From: Siphonodentalium dalli
Taxonomy: Eukaryota > Mollusca > Scaphopoda > Gadilida > Siphonodentaliidae
Direction of reading: 5' to 3'
NCBI GenBank assembly: GCA_032622095.1
Contig: CP136066.1
Location: 196,466,816 to 196,530,815 of the forward strand
Length of the DNA stretch: 64,000 nucleotides
The translations under genes and the position numbers were made by a program. Numbering within the stretch: position 1 is the first letter of the stretch; each line of letters starts with the position of its first letter. Below, piece by piece: positions 13,006 through 24,765 of this stretch. The notes beneath the pieces were generated by a model. The model saw nothing but the letters and a program-made list of their open reading frames with translations. It made no database searches and had not been told where the DNA came from.

Positions 13006-13396
13006 CCCTTTACCCAACAAACCGGCCAAAACCGGCCAAATAAAGCTTCAACAGCCTAAAATATCTTTGGTCTGTTTCAATAGAACCATACAAATATGGA
13101 TATCATTGGAACCGGCTCCTTGACCACATTGTGATAGTTACAGTTAGCCCTGTGCCAATGCATTCTCTTATATATGCGAGTCGACCATAGGTCGCCTCGC
13201 ATATATAAGAGAATGCATTGGCCTAAAAAAAATCTTTTTTTAACACTGTTTACCATTTTTTTTTACATTCTTTAACAATTTTATAATTTTTAATGTGTTA
13301 AGCCAATGCATTCTCTTATATATGCGAGGCGACCTATGGTCGACTCGCATATATAAGAGAATGCATTGGCACAGGGCCCTTCTGTTGGGTAAAGGG
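13006..13396 (+). mobile_element. TTAA-flanked double-hairpin MITE, CCCTTTACCCAACA family, copy 1
   Basis: The termini CCCTTTACCCAACA and TGTTGGGTAAAGGG are flanked by TTAA (13002-13005, 13397-13400). The left subterminal part carries the CCGGCCAAAACCGGCC direct repeat. Hairpins lie at 13154-13222 and 13302-13370, the second being the reverse complement of the first. The right TTAA also serves as the left flank of the next element (13401-15006). piggyBac-like by target site and CCC ends; no transposase. Confidence 0.85.
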
Positions 13397-13478
13397 TTAA
13401 AGGGAGACCTTACCTAAATCCAGCCATTTATGGGGCTATCTGCGACTATACTCAAAAGAAAATATCCAGTAAAAGAAT

Positions 13479-14100
13479 TAACATGAGTACAGAATGAGAG
13501 CTAAATACACTAACGTACACACATAATTAACATGAGTACAGAATGAGAGCTAAATACACTAACGTACACACATAATTAACATGAGTACAGAATGAGAGCT
13601 AAATACACTAACGTACACACATAATTAACATGAGTACAGGATGAGAGTTAAATACACTAACGTACACACATAATTAACATGAGTACAGGATGAGAGTTAA
13701 ATACACTAACGTACACACAGAATTAACATGAGTACAGGATGAGAGTTAAATACACTAACGTACACACAGAATTAACATGAGTACAGGATGAGAGTTAAAT
13801 ACACTAACGTACACACAGAATTAACATGAGTACAGGATGAGAGTTAAATACACTAACGTACACACAGAATTAACATGAGTACAGGATGAGAGTTAAATAC
13901 ACTAACGTACACACAGAATTAACATGAGTACAGGATGAGAGTTAAATACACTAACGTACACACAGAATTAACATGAGTACAGGATGAGAGTTAAATACAC
14001 TAACGTACACACAGAATTAACATGAGTACAGGATGAGAGTTAAATACACTAACGTACACACAGAATTAACATGAGTACAGAATGAGAGTTAAATACACTC
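13479..14100 (+). repeat. 49-bp minisatellite, ~12.7 copies
   Basis: The unit contains AATTAACATGAGTACAG, ATGAGAG(C/T)TAAATACAC and TAACGTACACACA and repeats with period 49. Early copies read GAATGAGAGC and end ACAT; later copies read GGATGAGAGT and end ACAG, so variants are blocked along the array, as expected from local copy expansion. Units are contiguous with no unique spacers, so this is not a CRISPR array. Confidence 0.92.
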
Positions 14101-14157
14101 ACGTACACAGAGAACCACGTATAACAACCTGATAATTATAATTAAAATGAGAGTTAA

Positions 14158-14679
14158 AGGGGTACTGTACGCCAAATGTTGTTGTTGGTTTTTATAGTCT
14201 CCGAGTATATTATTTGAAAGTCTGTTGAGTACGAAGTAGTGTTACGGATGACAAATTTACCGGAATGCAAAAATACAAGTTGTCGTTGTCGAGTAATTTT
14301 TGAACAGTTTTCAACCAAATGAATCAAATAAAAGTTATATTATATGCATACTAGTCCCATATAATCATTTAAGTTATTGTAACGTCGCTAGTCAGTGAGA
14401 GGCTTGAGTGTTCTCCCCGTATCATCATAACATTTTAAGCGATCGTGTGTGCGATCGGTTTAACAATCCAGTATCCCTCAATTACTTTATATGGCTCCAG
14501 TCATAAATTCAATTTATATCAAATTATTAACTTTTAAATTATTAAATTTTAAGATAGCCTATTAACCTGAGCGTTTACAGAATACATCTTCGACTCAAAT
14601 TACTTATGTTTCTATATATTATCGATATTAGATCGTTGTTGTCACCGGAAATTTAATGAAATTGGCGTACAGTACCCCT
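14158..14679. mobile_element. Nested TTAA-flanked element, AGGGGTACTGTACGCC ends (522 bp)
   Basis: The ends AGGGGTACTGTACGCCAA and TTGGCGTACAGTACCCCT are perfect reverse complements, flanked by TTAA at 14154-14157 and 14680-14683. The insertion sits in a degenerate unit of the surrounding minisatellite. Neighbouring units read GAGTTAAATACACT without interruption, which gives the empty site and shows that TTAA was duplicated. No open frame of note; non-autonomous, piggyBac-like by target site. Confidence 0.88.
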
Positions 14680-15144
14680 TTAAATACACTCACATACACA
14701 GAGAACCACGTATATATAACAACCTGATAATTATAATGAGTACAGAATGAGAGTTAAATACACTAACGTACACACAGAACCACGTATATATAACAACCTG
14801 ATAATTATAACTAAAATGAGTGGAAGGCATATTAAAGCCATTTAATCATTTTCATTATAATTATCATGTTTTTACATCATTCATAGAGTACATTAGTGTA
14901 TTTTGCACTCATCTCTGAATCAAGTTAATTATTGTGTTGCATGTTTCCTTTTAATAGAGTATATGAGATTGCCCCATAAATGGCTGGATTTAGCTACGGC
15001 CTCCCTCTAACATAAGTTCAGACAATAATAAATATAGCATAATAGTATATATAGATGGATTGATTGGAAAGGGGATTAAACAAGCCCAAGGGTTTATATT
15101 AATTTTCTCCACTTTTGTTTCAAGTCCCCTTATATATATATATA

Positions 15145-15746
15145 CTAGCAGGTGACCCGACTTCGTCCGGGCTTTGACCTTGAATTGGCCATTTTGAAGG
15201 TCAAGGTCAGGTCGGGGTAACTATTTGACCCATTGAGTTATTCTGCCTTTTTAATCAAGAGAAATGATGGTACCCGTCCCGTGATGGTACCCGTCCCTAA
15301 AAGAGGTACGTTTGTGGGTACCCGTTTCAAGGTGAAGATCACCTCGGGCGAAATAACTGACCCGATGAAAATGTCCCCCGTTCCTAGGAAGCCCTATAAG
15401 TACGTACGAATCACACAACACGCTCATGTCTGAATACAGTCACGCTCACGTGTGGACCCAAACGTAAGAATCTCATTACGCACATACGCTCTTTATCAAC
15501 GACACTGCTGATACGAACGCTCTTTAACTATCAACGCGATTAAATCCACCGTGCCAATGGCGGTAATTTGTGTGACTGGGAGTGGAGAATGGTGCTCTGA
15601 TCTTCTCCAAAACGGCGGTAAACACTGCCCGTGAGTTTTTAACCTTAGATTGGAAGTTTGAGCTCAATCGGTCCAGCCGTTTCCCCGGCCATAGCTAACA
15701 GATAAACAACAAACAGACAGACAGAAGTCCCAAAATATATAGTAGA
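15145..15746 (-). mobile_element. Non-autonomous Helitron-like element
   Basis: Read on the minus strand it begins TCTACTATATATTTTGGGAC and ends with a CCCGGACGAAGTCGGG hairpin, eleven bases and then CTAG before T. A 5' TC, a 3' subterminal hairpin and a CTRR end inserted before T are the established Helitron signatures. The 5' part has a CTGTCTGTCTG run and a GACCGATTGAGCTCAAA motif like the element at 58327. The frame at 15233-15433 lies inside it and is not a gene. No helicase is present. Confidence 0.75.
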
Positions 15747-16659
15747 TAAGTGTAGTGATAATATCGAGATGGCCATGATACGAATGAGAGAAGAAGGAGG
15801 AAGAATAGAGAGAGTAGGATGAGTGAGTATATGCCTGCATCAGACGCCATGTGAGGGGGGGGGGGTTCTCCTTAATTGTTTAAAATTTCGTGAATTAGTG
15901 AGTTTTAACGGTGTAGACTGTAATATTTTAATGTTGGATCAGAAGTGGTATACATTATATTATTTTATATCAGGGGATTCGTTTTGTTCTTAAAATTTAT
16001 GTTCTGCATCGATAAGTTCTCACGGACCTAGATATCTGAATGCTGATATACATGCAGGATGTTTTCCCTCATTGGTATACCGCCCCCCCCCCCCCCCCAA
16101 GAGGATATGTTTCTTAAACATCCTCAAACGAGAGTCTATTCAATAAAATAATGACGAGTACAGAGACGAGTACAGACACAAGAACTTTATGGAAAAAAGA
16201 AAGGGTTTTGGATCGTTCATCCGGTTAGATGTCGATGAAAAACGAAGATTAAATAGTGTCTATATGAGCTTATTTCGTACTGAAATAAGCTATATAAAGA
16301 GCTTATTCTGAACGACAAATTTTACGCCCATATAGAGCGTATTTTTCCTAAAATAAGCCCTAAAACACTGGATAATATTAGTTCAGGCATTTAAAACGAG
16401 CCCGTTATATCTCTAATAGTCTCTCTGAACAAGCCTGCAACCATATACAGGACATCGTTCGTTGAACAGGACATTTAGCTATTCTGCGTTGGACTCTCTT
16501 TGCTTCGTGTTCCTCTCATAGCATGGACACGATCATTAACGAATGACCCTTTCTTTACTAAATATTCACATTGAGTAATTTCCTCAGTACAATTTAATGT
16601 TCTGACACTAATTTCATACTTTCATCAAACGGCATCAAAACGATAAACTCATTTTCCAG

Positions 16660-16940
16660 TATAGGATAGGATAGGATATGATCATTTTATTTATAATAGA
16701 CACACATGGAAAGTACAATTACAAACAAATATAATATTAATAGGCTATACATGTATAGTGTTAGGGGTGATCTAGTCATGACTGACTGTATTCCTATCAT
16801 CCCCATGTTCCAGTTGCGTATACACACTGTGTGGAAACATATGTGAAGGTCTGGGCGCACGGCACCACAGACGTGATCCCACACTCACGTTCACATATAT
16901 TATCTGAACAGTCCCCATCTATTAGTCTCTTTGTCGTCTG
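16660..16940 (-). mobile_element. LINE- or SINE-like 3' end with GGATA-type tail
   Basis: On the minus strand the segment runs into ATAAATAAAATGATC and then a short tandem ATCCT tail (16660-16678 on the + strand). Short tandem tails of this kind are common at the 3' ends of non-LTR retroposons. No coding domain is visible, so the family is unassigned. Confidence 0.4.
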
Positions 16941-18486
16941 CTTACATTTCCTGAACACCTTCAAGATGAACAATAGACCATTCCAGTGTATACTTTGATT
17001 ATACTGAATTTGAGAATCTATTCAGTAAAGAATGGGTTAAAAGTACAGGGTGCCATAGATTTTATTTCACATATCTCATAAACATAGACCCCAATATAAC
17101 ATGCTGGGAACTTTGGTGATCCTCAGACAAAAAAGTCCCACCCATCAACTAATCAGCTAATTTCATTGGGAAAGAATAAACTGTTTATAAGATATCACCC
17201 TACATCAGAGAACAATGGTCATTAGATTTCTCCTGCGTGATCCTGGGAATGGCAGGGATACAATTTATTACTGTTTATTGGCTCCGTGCGGTCTTCATTC
17301 AAAGAAGATCACAGGAGACTAGCATGAGCACCGAACACATGTGTTCAGTTCGTGGCAAGTGAATCGGCTGGTTACATCCGTTTGATCCATTCAATTACAT
17401 GTAATATATCTGCAACGCACTGCCGACGATAATGCAAAAAAGTGCTCTTCCTAGACTTTATATTAAAGAGAATTTGACTGACAGTAAGTGTCTGAATACA
17501 TGGGCTCTGGTACGGAAGATAGAGTTTCTATACAACGCATCGCAGCTGGCCATCAAGCTTTGTTGCCGCATGCTAAATGTACCGTTAACGTAACGTAAAG
17601 AGCGGTTGATCAGTTGATAACGAAGTCGCATCTAGCAGGCATGAATAGTTGGGTTCGATTGCATTATCTCAGACCGGTGATCAGTGAAGAAAGGCATTGT
17701 GCAGTACATGATTGGGTCAGTAATTCGTGAAATATGCATAATATTAGATTATGTGAATTGTGTTCGGCCATTCAATTTAATGTCGGTCGAGGTTTGTTTT
17801 GCTTGATGACTTCTTGCGATTGCCCCTTTCCTGATGAATTGTGGTGTCATTTCGTCTCGACAGCGCGCAGTCATGCAGCAGCACTTTATTTGGTTTGTTG
17901 CACTATATAGCTATCTGATGGTTGAGGTGATTATGAGATGCAATGATGCTGAGTTACAAAGAGCGGTGTGGTCAATAGCTCTCTGAGAAGAAATTCTTTT
18001 TAAAATAGCCTGACAAAATGATGAAATTAGCCTTATATAACATATATAATGTTCTATAAACACTCATACTGAGTCCGTGCCTCCATAACTCTGATATATA
18101 GTATATAAATATACGCCGGAACCAGTAATCGTATGGTCACAGGTACAATTTCGAAGGCTGTTCCAATATAATTGTAGATCTGTTCTATGTCAATATAATC
18201 GAAACCATGTTCACACTGAAACGCTTCCCAACTATAGGTGAAAGGGCTTGCTTTTAATGATGTCCACGTAGCCGCTGTGCATGGTTAAGATTATCGCATT
18301 ATGTGTCAGACGAGGTTGGGCGAATTCCGGACCAATTTTCAAGCTTGATCTGAGTCGAGGGAAATCTCAATCTGACACAGACTGACATGGCCATTGCGAT
18401 AAGAAGTGAGAATGTGTTCATGCCCACTTCACGAACCAAGCACATTGAATCAAGGAACAATCATACCGAGTCCGTTCCTCCATAAT

Positions 18487-19496
18487 TCTGATATATATGT
18501 CCGTCTGTCTGTCTGTATGTATGCATTTTTCTCCCAGATTGCTGATCCGATTTCAACCAAATGTGGTGTGGTACCTCGGGGTACCCTGGCAGATTTTAAA
18601 ATGGGGTCAGTGTTTAAAAATTTCGATCTAAAAACATTTAATTAAATAAACAACAAAAACACACAAATTAAAATAAGCTCCCAATGGGCCTATTACAGAA
18701 TCAAATAAATGTTAATATTTAGGTTCAATATGAACCTATTTGCAGACCATATGCACGATCTTTATGTATGTGTTTTCACTGTGGCCCGCGCCAACCAACA
18801 GAATAACGGGTGTAAGTTCACTATGGGCTTGGCTTAATTCAGAATCAAATAAGTCGAATACGAACCTTTGTGAATATTTTGGTCGCAGGCCCCTAACTCA
18901 CAAAGGAGTCGCAGGCCCCTCGAATGCTGAATAAAGGCTCACAAAGGAGTCGCAGGCCCCTCGAACGCTGAATAAAGGCTCGCAAAAGAGCCGCAGGCCC
19001 CTCGAACGCTGAATAAATGCTCACAAAGGAGTCGCAGGCCCCTCGAACGCTGAATATATGATCACAAAGGAGTCGCAGGCCCCTCGAACGCTGAATATAT
19101 GATCACAAAGGAGTCGCAGGCCCATCAAACGCGGAATAAAGGCTCACAAAGGAGTCGCAGGCCCATCGAACGTCGAATAAAGGCTCACAAATGAGTCTCA
19201 GGCCCCTCGAACGCTGAATAAACGCTCACAAAGGAGTCGCAGGCCCCTCGAATGCTGAATAAAGGCCCACAAAGGAGTCTCGGCCCCTCGAACGATGAAT
19301 AAAGGTTCACAAAGGAGTCGCAGGCCCATCAAACGATGAATAAAGGCTCACAAAGGAGTCGCAGGCCCCTCGAACGATGAATAAAGGCTCACAAAGGAGT
19401 CGCAGGCCCCTCGAACGATGAATAAAGGCTCACAAATGAGTCTCAGGCCCCTCCAACGCCGAATAAAGGCTCACAAAGGGAGCCTGTTTCAGCTAG
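18487..19496 (+). mobile_element. Helitron-like element carrying a 41-bp minisatellite
   Basis: The 5' end begins TCTGATATATATGTCCG followed by a CTGTCTGTCTG run and a GATCCGATTTCAACCAAAT motif. The 3' end has an AGGCTC/GAGCCT hairpin, eleven bases and then CTAG before T. These ends parallel the elements at 15145-15746 and 58327-59000. Most of the 3' half is the minisatellite listed next. No replicase or helicase frame is present. Confidence 0.68.
18890..19480 (+). repeat. 41-bp minisatellite, ~14-15 copies
   Basis: The unit includes CTCACAAAGGAGTCGCAGG, CCCCTCGAACG and CTGAATAAAGG, with period 41 in the central copies. Variants (CGATGAAT, CCATCAAACG, GAGTCTCAGG) recur in several units. It ends about 16 bases before the CTAG terminus of the Helitron-like element. 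Confidence 0.9.
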
Positions 19497-19592
19497 TATC
19501 CATATATTTCAAAAGCGTAACTTGCTACAGTTGTGATCTTCGTTTTCGTAGTGATTTGTAAACACATTACTACATTGGAAAGTAAGCGCATA

Positions 19593-19724
19593 CGGTAATG
19601 CTCTAATTAATCGACTCCTTAACCACAGCAGAATTATGGGTAACTGTTCAGGAATTAGTCGGAAATATGGCTTGTTGCCATTCATCGGAAAGCTCTCGGC
19701 AGTCGATTAATTAGAGCATTACTG
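19593..19724. mobile_element. CAGTAATGC-family palindromic MITE, arm-deleted copy
   Basis: It is flanked by TA (19591-19592, 19725-19726). The left arm is complete up to the apex (AAAGCTCTCGG). The sequence then jumps to the last ~25 bases of the right arm (AGTCGATTAATTAGAGCATT). Full copies of the family are about 213 bp. Confidence 0.8.
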
Positions 19725-20943
19725 TATACGTGCAAACCGTCAACAGAACCACTATTGTGCCAGTTCGGTGACATCCGAGTCAATAGTCCTTGTTATTGCA
19801 TGATATGCATGTGCTATAACAATTACAAATTTGGAACGTCCTCGAAATATCAAATTTCAAATAAGCGCACCAGACAGCTCATTCTCAGTACAGATGTTTA
19901 TAGACAGATCAGTCGTAAACCATTTTGTGAACAATGGGAACGTGGTTCCTGTACCACAGATTTTATAGGAGGTGATTGAAATAGTGATGGCGTTACATCG
20001 CCTGCCTCAGTGAACTTAAAATGGCAGAGTGTGAATTTATGGGTCTTGTGGGAAGTGTTATGATAGCTTTACGACCCTGAGGACTAATTATCGTAATAGG
20101 CGGCCATTTACAATGGATTTTATACGTCATTAGTCAATAGTGTGTAGCTGTTGAAAGTAATTTGATATATTTTATAGTGTATATTATATCGTCAGACAAG
20201 CTGCGATGGATTTATATATATATTGGTTGATATATGGGGAATCAGGAATTAATAATTACAAATGTTAAAGCAGTTTGGACTTCATATGAAACTACACTGT
20301 AATATATGTCCTACTAATATTTTGGCAGTCTACCAGAAATAGTCCAGCATCAAATCTCGTTTATATTCGGACAATTTCAGATAGAAAAATACTCCTAACC
20401 GCCGCAATTATTGTCACACATTTATACATGGTCTTAAATATAAATACAATGTTCTTTTAAATACAGTACTTCAGTCCGCGCCTCCTGTACATCGGCGAGG
20501 CTAGTTTGTCTTCGTTCAGGGAGGGAGCAACGTCGAATAATTTATAAATTTTTTCATCCCTCTCGTGTGCTGGAAATTCCCAACTTGTATCTCAAGCTTT
20601 TCGGGGACATGTTTTAAACTCATGCCAATTTAAGGCTTTTAGGCATCAAAATCCACTGAACGCTTAAATTATTAGACTTTGTCTGGCAACGACATTATAC
20701 TACACTAAATATTGGTTGGAAAATTATTCTATTATTAAAATCTCAATCCATTTTCAATTTTATATTTCCATCACCATGTCCTTTGGGGAACGGAATTTAC
20801 AACTGTTATCAATTTCTACCCCCCCCCCCCCCCATGTGGTCAATACGTCCCTGCATCCCCCCATGTATATATCGATTGAAAACGCACCAAATATAGGTAA
20901 TCCCACTCACGCCAAATCCAACAGTGTCTCCAGCAGCTTATGT

Positions 20944-21340
20944 ATCAATCAATCAATCATGTTTATTTGTACGGTACACCATATATGGTCAGATGTACAT
21001 GAACACAGAATAACAAGACAAGATGGACGGATTACATGAAACAATGTTAAGAAGTAACAACAATGGTATATGGCGGTATACGATAATATATGGTAATATA
21101 CACAGCCTATATATGTGGCCACAATAAGTGGTGATGATATATATATATGAATATTGACATATATACCATTCAGAATTTCAGACCGGTATGGTCTCAAGTC
21201 GAAGAATCTGTGTTTCTTTTTCGTTGGACTCGATTTAAGAGTTCGTCACTCGGTTGCCAAACCCCTTTCTTTATCATTCCACAGAGGACGATATGTTCAG
21301 GGTCCATATAAAAGTTTTTGAGTCTGTACTGGTCATTATC
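20944..21340 (-). mobile_element. LINE-like 3' end with (GATT)n tail and coding relic
   Basis: Read on the minus strand, a peptide (21194-21337) ending with ...GVWQPSDELLNRV... and then a stop is followed by about 230 bp of AT-rich sequence and the end AAATAAACATGATTGATTG. This fits a non-LTR retrotransposon C-terminus, 3' UTR and microsatellite tail. The peptide has no diagnostic domain, so this is inference. It lies just upstream of the intron 1 acceptor. Confidence 0.45.
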
Positions 21341-21421
21341 TGTTTATAGCATGTAGTACCAAGCCATTTATCTAAAAAAAATCATTGGTCCAAGCTGATC
21401 CGCATATTTATTTATTTCCAG

Positions 21422-21727
21422 TCATTGCCATATGTTCTGCTCAAGACACATTCTACTTCAACGTAAAACCGGAAGACAATATAAAAGTGACTGAACATAG
21501 TGAAATACTTCTGGAATGTGATGTTTCTGATAGGCGCCATATTGTGTTTAGTTGGACCTTGGACGGGAAGCCAGTTGTGAATTCTAGCAGGAGATTCCAG
21601 GATGGTAGCAATCTTCGGATACTTCGGGTGTCTCGCGAACACGATCGTGGTGCCTTCCAATGTACGGCGACGAACGCCACCACCAGATTTTCTCTTGAGA
21701 GTTTGGAGACCTACCTCAACATTCAAT
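21422..21727 (+). CDS. Ig-superfamily protein, exon 2 (end of signal peptide and Ig domain 1)
   Basis: The acceptor TTTATTTCCAG precedes the exon, and a GTGAGT donor follows at 21728. It is phase 1 at both ends, the usual layout of a mobile Ig module. Counting from exon 1 it encodes residues 14-115 and the first base of codon 116. After the predicted cleavage site (residue 20), an Ig domain spans about 24-115: Cys46 in LLECDV, Trp58 in FSWTLDG and Cys94 in GAFQC, with the D-x-G-x-x-x-C pattern of V/I-set strand F. Sequons are at Asn67 (NSS) and Asn98 (NAT), as expected for an extracellular domain. It ends L-N-I-Q, a common inter-Ig linker start. The exact family cannot be named from two domains. 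Confidence 0.93.
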
Positions 21728-22016
21728 GTGAGTAAACGCAACTCAACTATATATAGTCTATGTTATATCTTTCTGCTGTGCATCACATTATTTTCTACAT
21801 TAGTCCTTTATGTCCGTCGGGAACCTACCGAATAAATAATTGAGTACCAATAACATACACATATACACAATATGGCATACACACTAAAATATTGAATGCT
21901 GAAACGTAATACCAGAGTATATATATATAAGAACCTAAAATTTAGCACTCTATTTGGGAGAGGTAATAAGTTGAAGTAAGATACATGTAATTATATGTAC
22001 TCGCATTGTGTGTTAA

Positions 22017-22376
22017 ACCTCTATCATGGCGGGAGCTGCGTTGGTGCAGCATTAAAGATCCTATGCCAGTGCGTGCTCTTATATATGGGAGTCTCACATA
22101 GGGAGCCTCACATATATAAGATAATGCACTAGTGGCTTACAATTAATGTAAATGTAAATATTGTTAGGCCAATGTATTCTCTTATATGTGCGAGGCTCCC
22201 TATGGTAGACTCACATACATAACTTAATTGTCCGACGACTCTTTTTTACCTGAGTTATGGCCCTCAGTTTGGTTTTGACCAATATTCTCTTATATATGCG
22301 AGGCTCTCTATGGGGTGTATGCATGCATTGGCACAGAGTTTTCGCAAAATGTCAGGAATCTCAAGTCATGGAAGGG
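22017..22376. mobile_element. CCCTTTCATG-family double-hairpin MITE, diverged copy 2
   Basis: TTAA flanks at 22013-22016 and 22377-22380. The left inner part reads CATGGCGGGAGCTGCG and the right end TCATGGAAGGG, so the copy is in the opposite orientation to 3631-3887. Hairpin remnants are near 22070-22135 and 22165-22215, with a partial extra one near 22285. Confidence 0.65.
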
Positions 22377-23088
22377 TTAAAACCCGATCACAACAACTAA
22401 AAATATGTATTCACCAGTGCGACTAACGCACAGATTAGGTATATATCCTTTTAGTATATGCTAAGCAATCAAATAGTAGTATTTATGCATAAGATAAAAA
22501 CCATTATCCATCAAGTGAGATATCTCACTCGTATCCATCCGCGCTAAAATTAAAAGTGATTCGGTTCTTGGTGGAACACTGTGCTAGAAGTCCCTGAATG
22601 TTCAGGTTAAAAAAAATTGTAATATGTGATCAATTAAATATTTCTGTTAAACATACTATGATGCTAGCCCCTTTATCTCTCAACCAACCTGTCTCAAAAA
22701 TGGAACTATTTTTATATGCACAAGCTCATTACCATGGCTGTGCTCGTGTGTACAAATTGTTAGCACTTTTTACTCTTCTTTCGAGTTAAGACATGGGCCA
22801 ACTGAGCGGAGCATATAATAAACAGAACATCTACACTTTTGAGTTGGATGTACTAATATTCTCATTCGTGATGACAATTTTTTATATATATATATATACG
22901 TGTACATATAATGGTTAGTTTGCTCCTTTGACAAACTTCCAGATGCAATAGGTGTGAGTCTGTCGCATAACATTTTATGTCTGACAATTTAAACTAAAAT
23001 TTAAATTAGACGCAAATGCTCGTGGTGGACCATACTATTACGTAGTCTGGAATGTATGCCACCCGATTTCATTTCCATGCAGACTAGT

Positions 23089-23130
23089 TACATGTATGAC
23101 AGTTACATGTATGACAGTTACATGTATCAC
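23089..23130 (+). repeat. Short 15-bp tandem repeat
   Basis: AGTTACATGTATGAC repeats three times, the last copy diverging at its end. Translation of it gives S-Y-M-Y-D repeats, but no gene is supported. Confidence 0.75.
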
Positions 23131-24372
23131 ATTCCAGGACCTGTTGCCTCTTCTGAGCATATTTGCTGTTCCCCAAACTACTTTCAACATAAGACCCGTA
23201 CATCATGTATATTATACAACGAAATAAGTTCTCGATACTCCCTCTCGTCAACGTTATTGTTGTTCGACATCTATTGGTGATTCTAAAATATATGAACGCG
23301 AAATCGTTTATGTAGAGTAGAGTTCGCCCGAAGTTGAATTACGTGCGTGCATTGGGGGCGACAGGAGCAATTTTGGGCGTGTTGTGTGTGAAAATGCGAT
23401 CCTATCTCCTACTCTCTTATCAGCGACCATCCGTGCGACATTACAACGGTGGTTGCGCGCATGTGTGAACACAAGCAACATGCCTCATTGTAAACACACA
23501 ATAAACTCGCGTCTAATTAGATTTTAATGCAACTCGAGGATGGATGACCACGCATATCTAACTCGTGGGACTCAAAACCGTGAAACGCTTATCCCCAAAA
23601 CCATCGAAACCTTTGTCATAATGTGTCGACGCATTATTATAAATTTATTATGTTTCCCAGTACAGTTCCATCTCACATCACAATGCGCATAGGACGGATC
23701 TGTTTGAAGGTCATTGAAGAAGACAACCGCGACAAGGAACACAAAGGGCCGATGGTTGTCACGTGGTTCGTTTGATGTATATCAGGCGAAACATATGGCC
23801 GTACAATTTTTCATTTGTCAAAACAGTTTAGGTGTTTGATAAAATAGCTCATCTTGTTGCACTTGAAAAATGGATTTTTTTGGTGGTAATATGACATGGT
23901 TCGGCAAGTATGTGGTTGGTAATGACAAACCTCTTTCATCTTGGCAGCATGTGGTCGGCATCGACCAGCCGTGGTCACAGAGAAACGCGACGTGAAGTGA
24001 TTGTCCCTTGTGTTCGCATTGGCAACATTAGCTCTGTATTTCACACTACAAACTAACAAGATCGTTGTACCGCTGCCGATGCGTGTAACTGTGAACTCTC
24101 TCGTTCGATAGAATATTCGTTTTTCACGGGTTCCCGCCATTTGATATTTTCGGAAATAAATGGGACGATGACGCCCCAGATACCTGGTTACTCATTCGGT
24201 AAGGTGTATAATGCATTAGTTCATCATAAGCCACCCAGCAATGTCGAAATTGGTTCGATTCTCAGTAGACGCCGACTTGCGATCCACACAAAAGGGAGCT
24301 CATTTAAACTCGATTTGTGTATAAGTATCTGGACGATTAGTCAGCTGCTCACCGGGACACAGTTCTGGTTAA

Positions 24373-24765
24373 CCCTTTACCCAACAAACCGGCCAAAACC
24401 GGCCAAATAAAGCTTCAACAGCCTAAAATATCTTCGGTCTGTCTCAATAGAACCATACAAATATGGATATCATTGGAACCGGCTCCTTGACCACATTGTG
24501 ATAGTTACAGTTATGCCCTGTGCCAATGCATTCTCTTATATATGCGAGTCGACCATAGGTCGCCTTGCATATATAAGAGAATGCATTGGCCTAAAAAAAC
24601 ACTTTTTTTTAACACTTTTTACCATTTTTTCTTACATTCTTTAACAATTTTATAATTTTTAATGTGTTAAGCCAATGAATTCTCTTATATATGCGAGGCG
24701 ACCTATGGTCGACTCGCATATATAAGAGAATGCATTGGCACAGGGTCCTTCTGTTGGGTAAAGGG
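24373..24765 (+). mobile_element. CCCTTTACCCAACA-family double-hairpin MITE, copy 2
   Basis: TTAA at 24369-24372 and 24766-24769. Hairpins at 24522-24590 and 24671-24739. The first hairpin has CCTTGC where others have CCTCGC, and the second has GAATTC where others have GCATTC; each breaks one pair of the stem, so they look like recent point changes. Confidence 0.88.

Larger units (their letters stand above)
13401..15006. mobile_element. TTAA-type element with AGGGAG ends, carrying a 49-bp minisatellite and a nested element
   Basis: The left end starts AGGGAGACCTTACC and continues through AAATCCAGCCATTTATGGGG. The right end is its near-perfect reverse complement, from CCCCATAAATGGCTGG to GGCCTCCCT (about 14972-15006). 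The left flank is TTAA; the right flank is CTAA (15007-15010), one base from TTAA. The interior holds the minisatellite at 13479-14100, a second TTAA element at 14158-14679 and a partial duplication of an AACCACGTATA segment near 14112, 14702 and 14779. Confidence 0.75.
7362..21421 (+). other. Intron 1 of the Ig-superfamily gene (~14.1 kb)
   Basis: It begins GTAAGT and ends with the T-rich acceptor TTTATTTATTTCCAG. It contains several TTAA elements, a TATA element, two Helitron-like elements, a 49-bp minisatellite, a palindromic MITE and LINE-like 3' ends, listed separately. Stretches 7362-9312, 9785-13001, 15747-16650, 16950-18486 and 19727-20940 hold nothing that I recognise as coding, apart from simple-sequence runs such as poly-C at 16081-16099 and 20820-20833. 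Confidence 0.7.

Noticed and set aside
13479-14100. CRISPR-like regular array
   Set aside because: Repeats are directly contiguous with no unique spacers and the genome is eukaryotic; it is a minisatellite.
18890-19480. CRISPR-like or coding tandem array
   Set aside because: Contiguous 41-bp units without spacers; 41 is not a multiple of three, so it is not a protein repeat.
23811-24410. Divergent frames of 109 and 89 codons around 24140
   Set aside because: Back-to-back frames look gene-like at first, but neither has a domain, a signal peptide or exon boundaries; the right one runs to the edge of a MITE.
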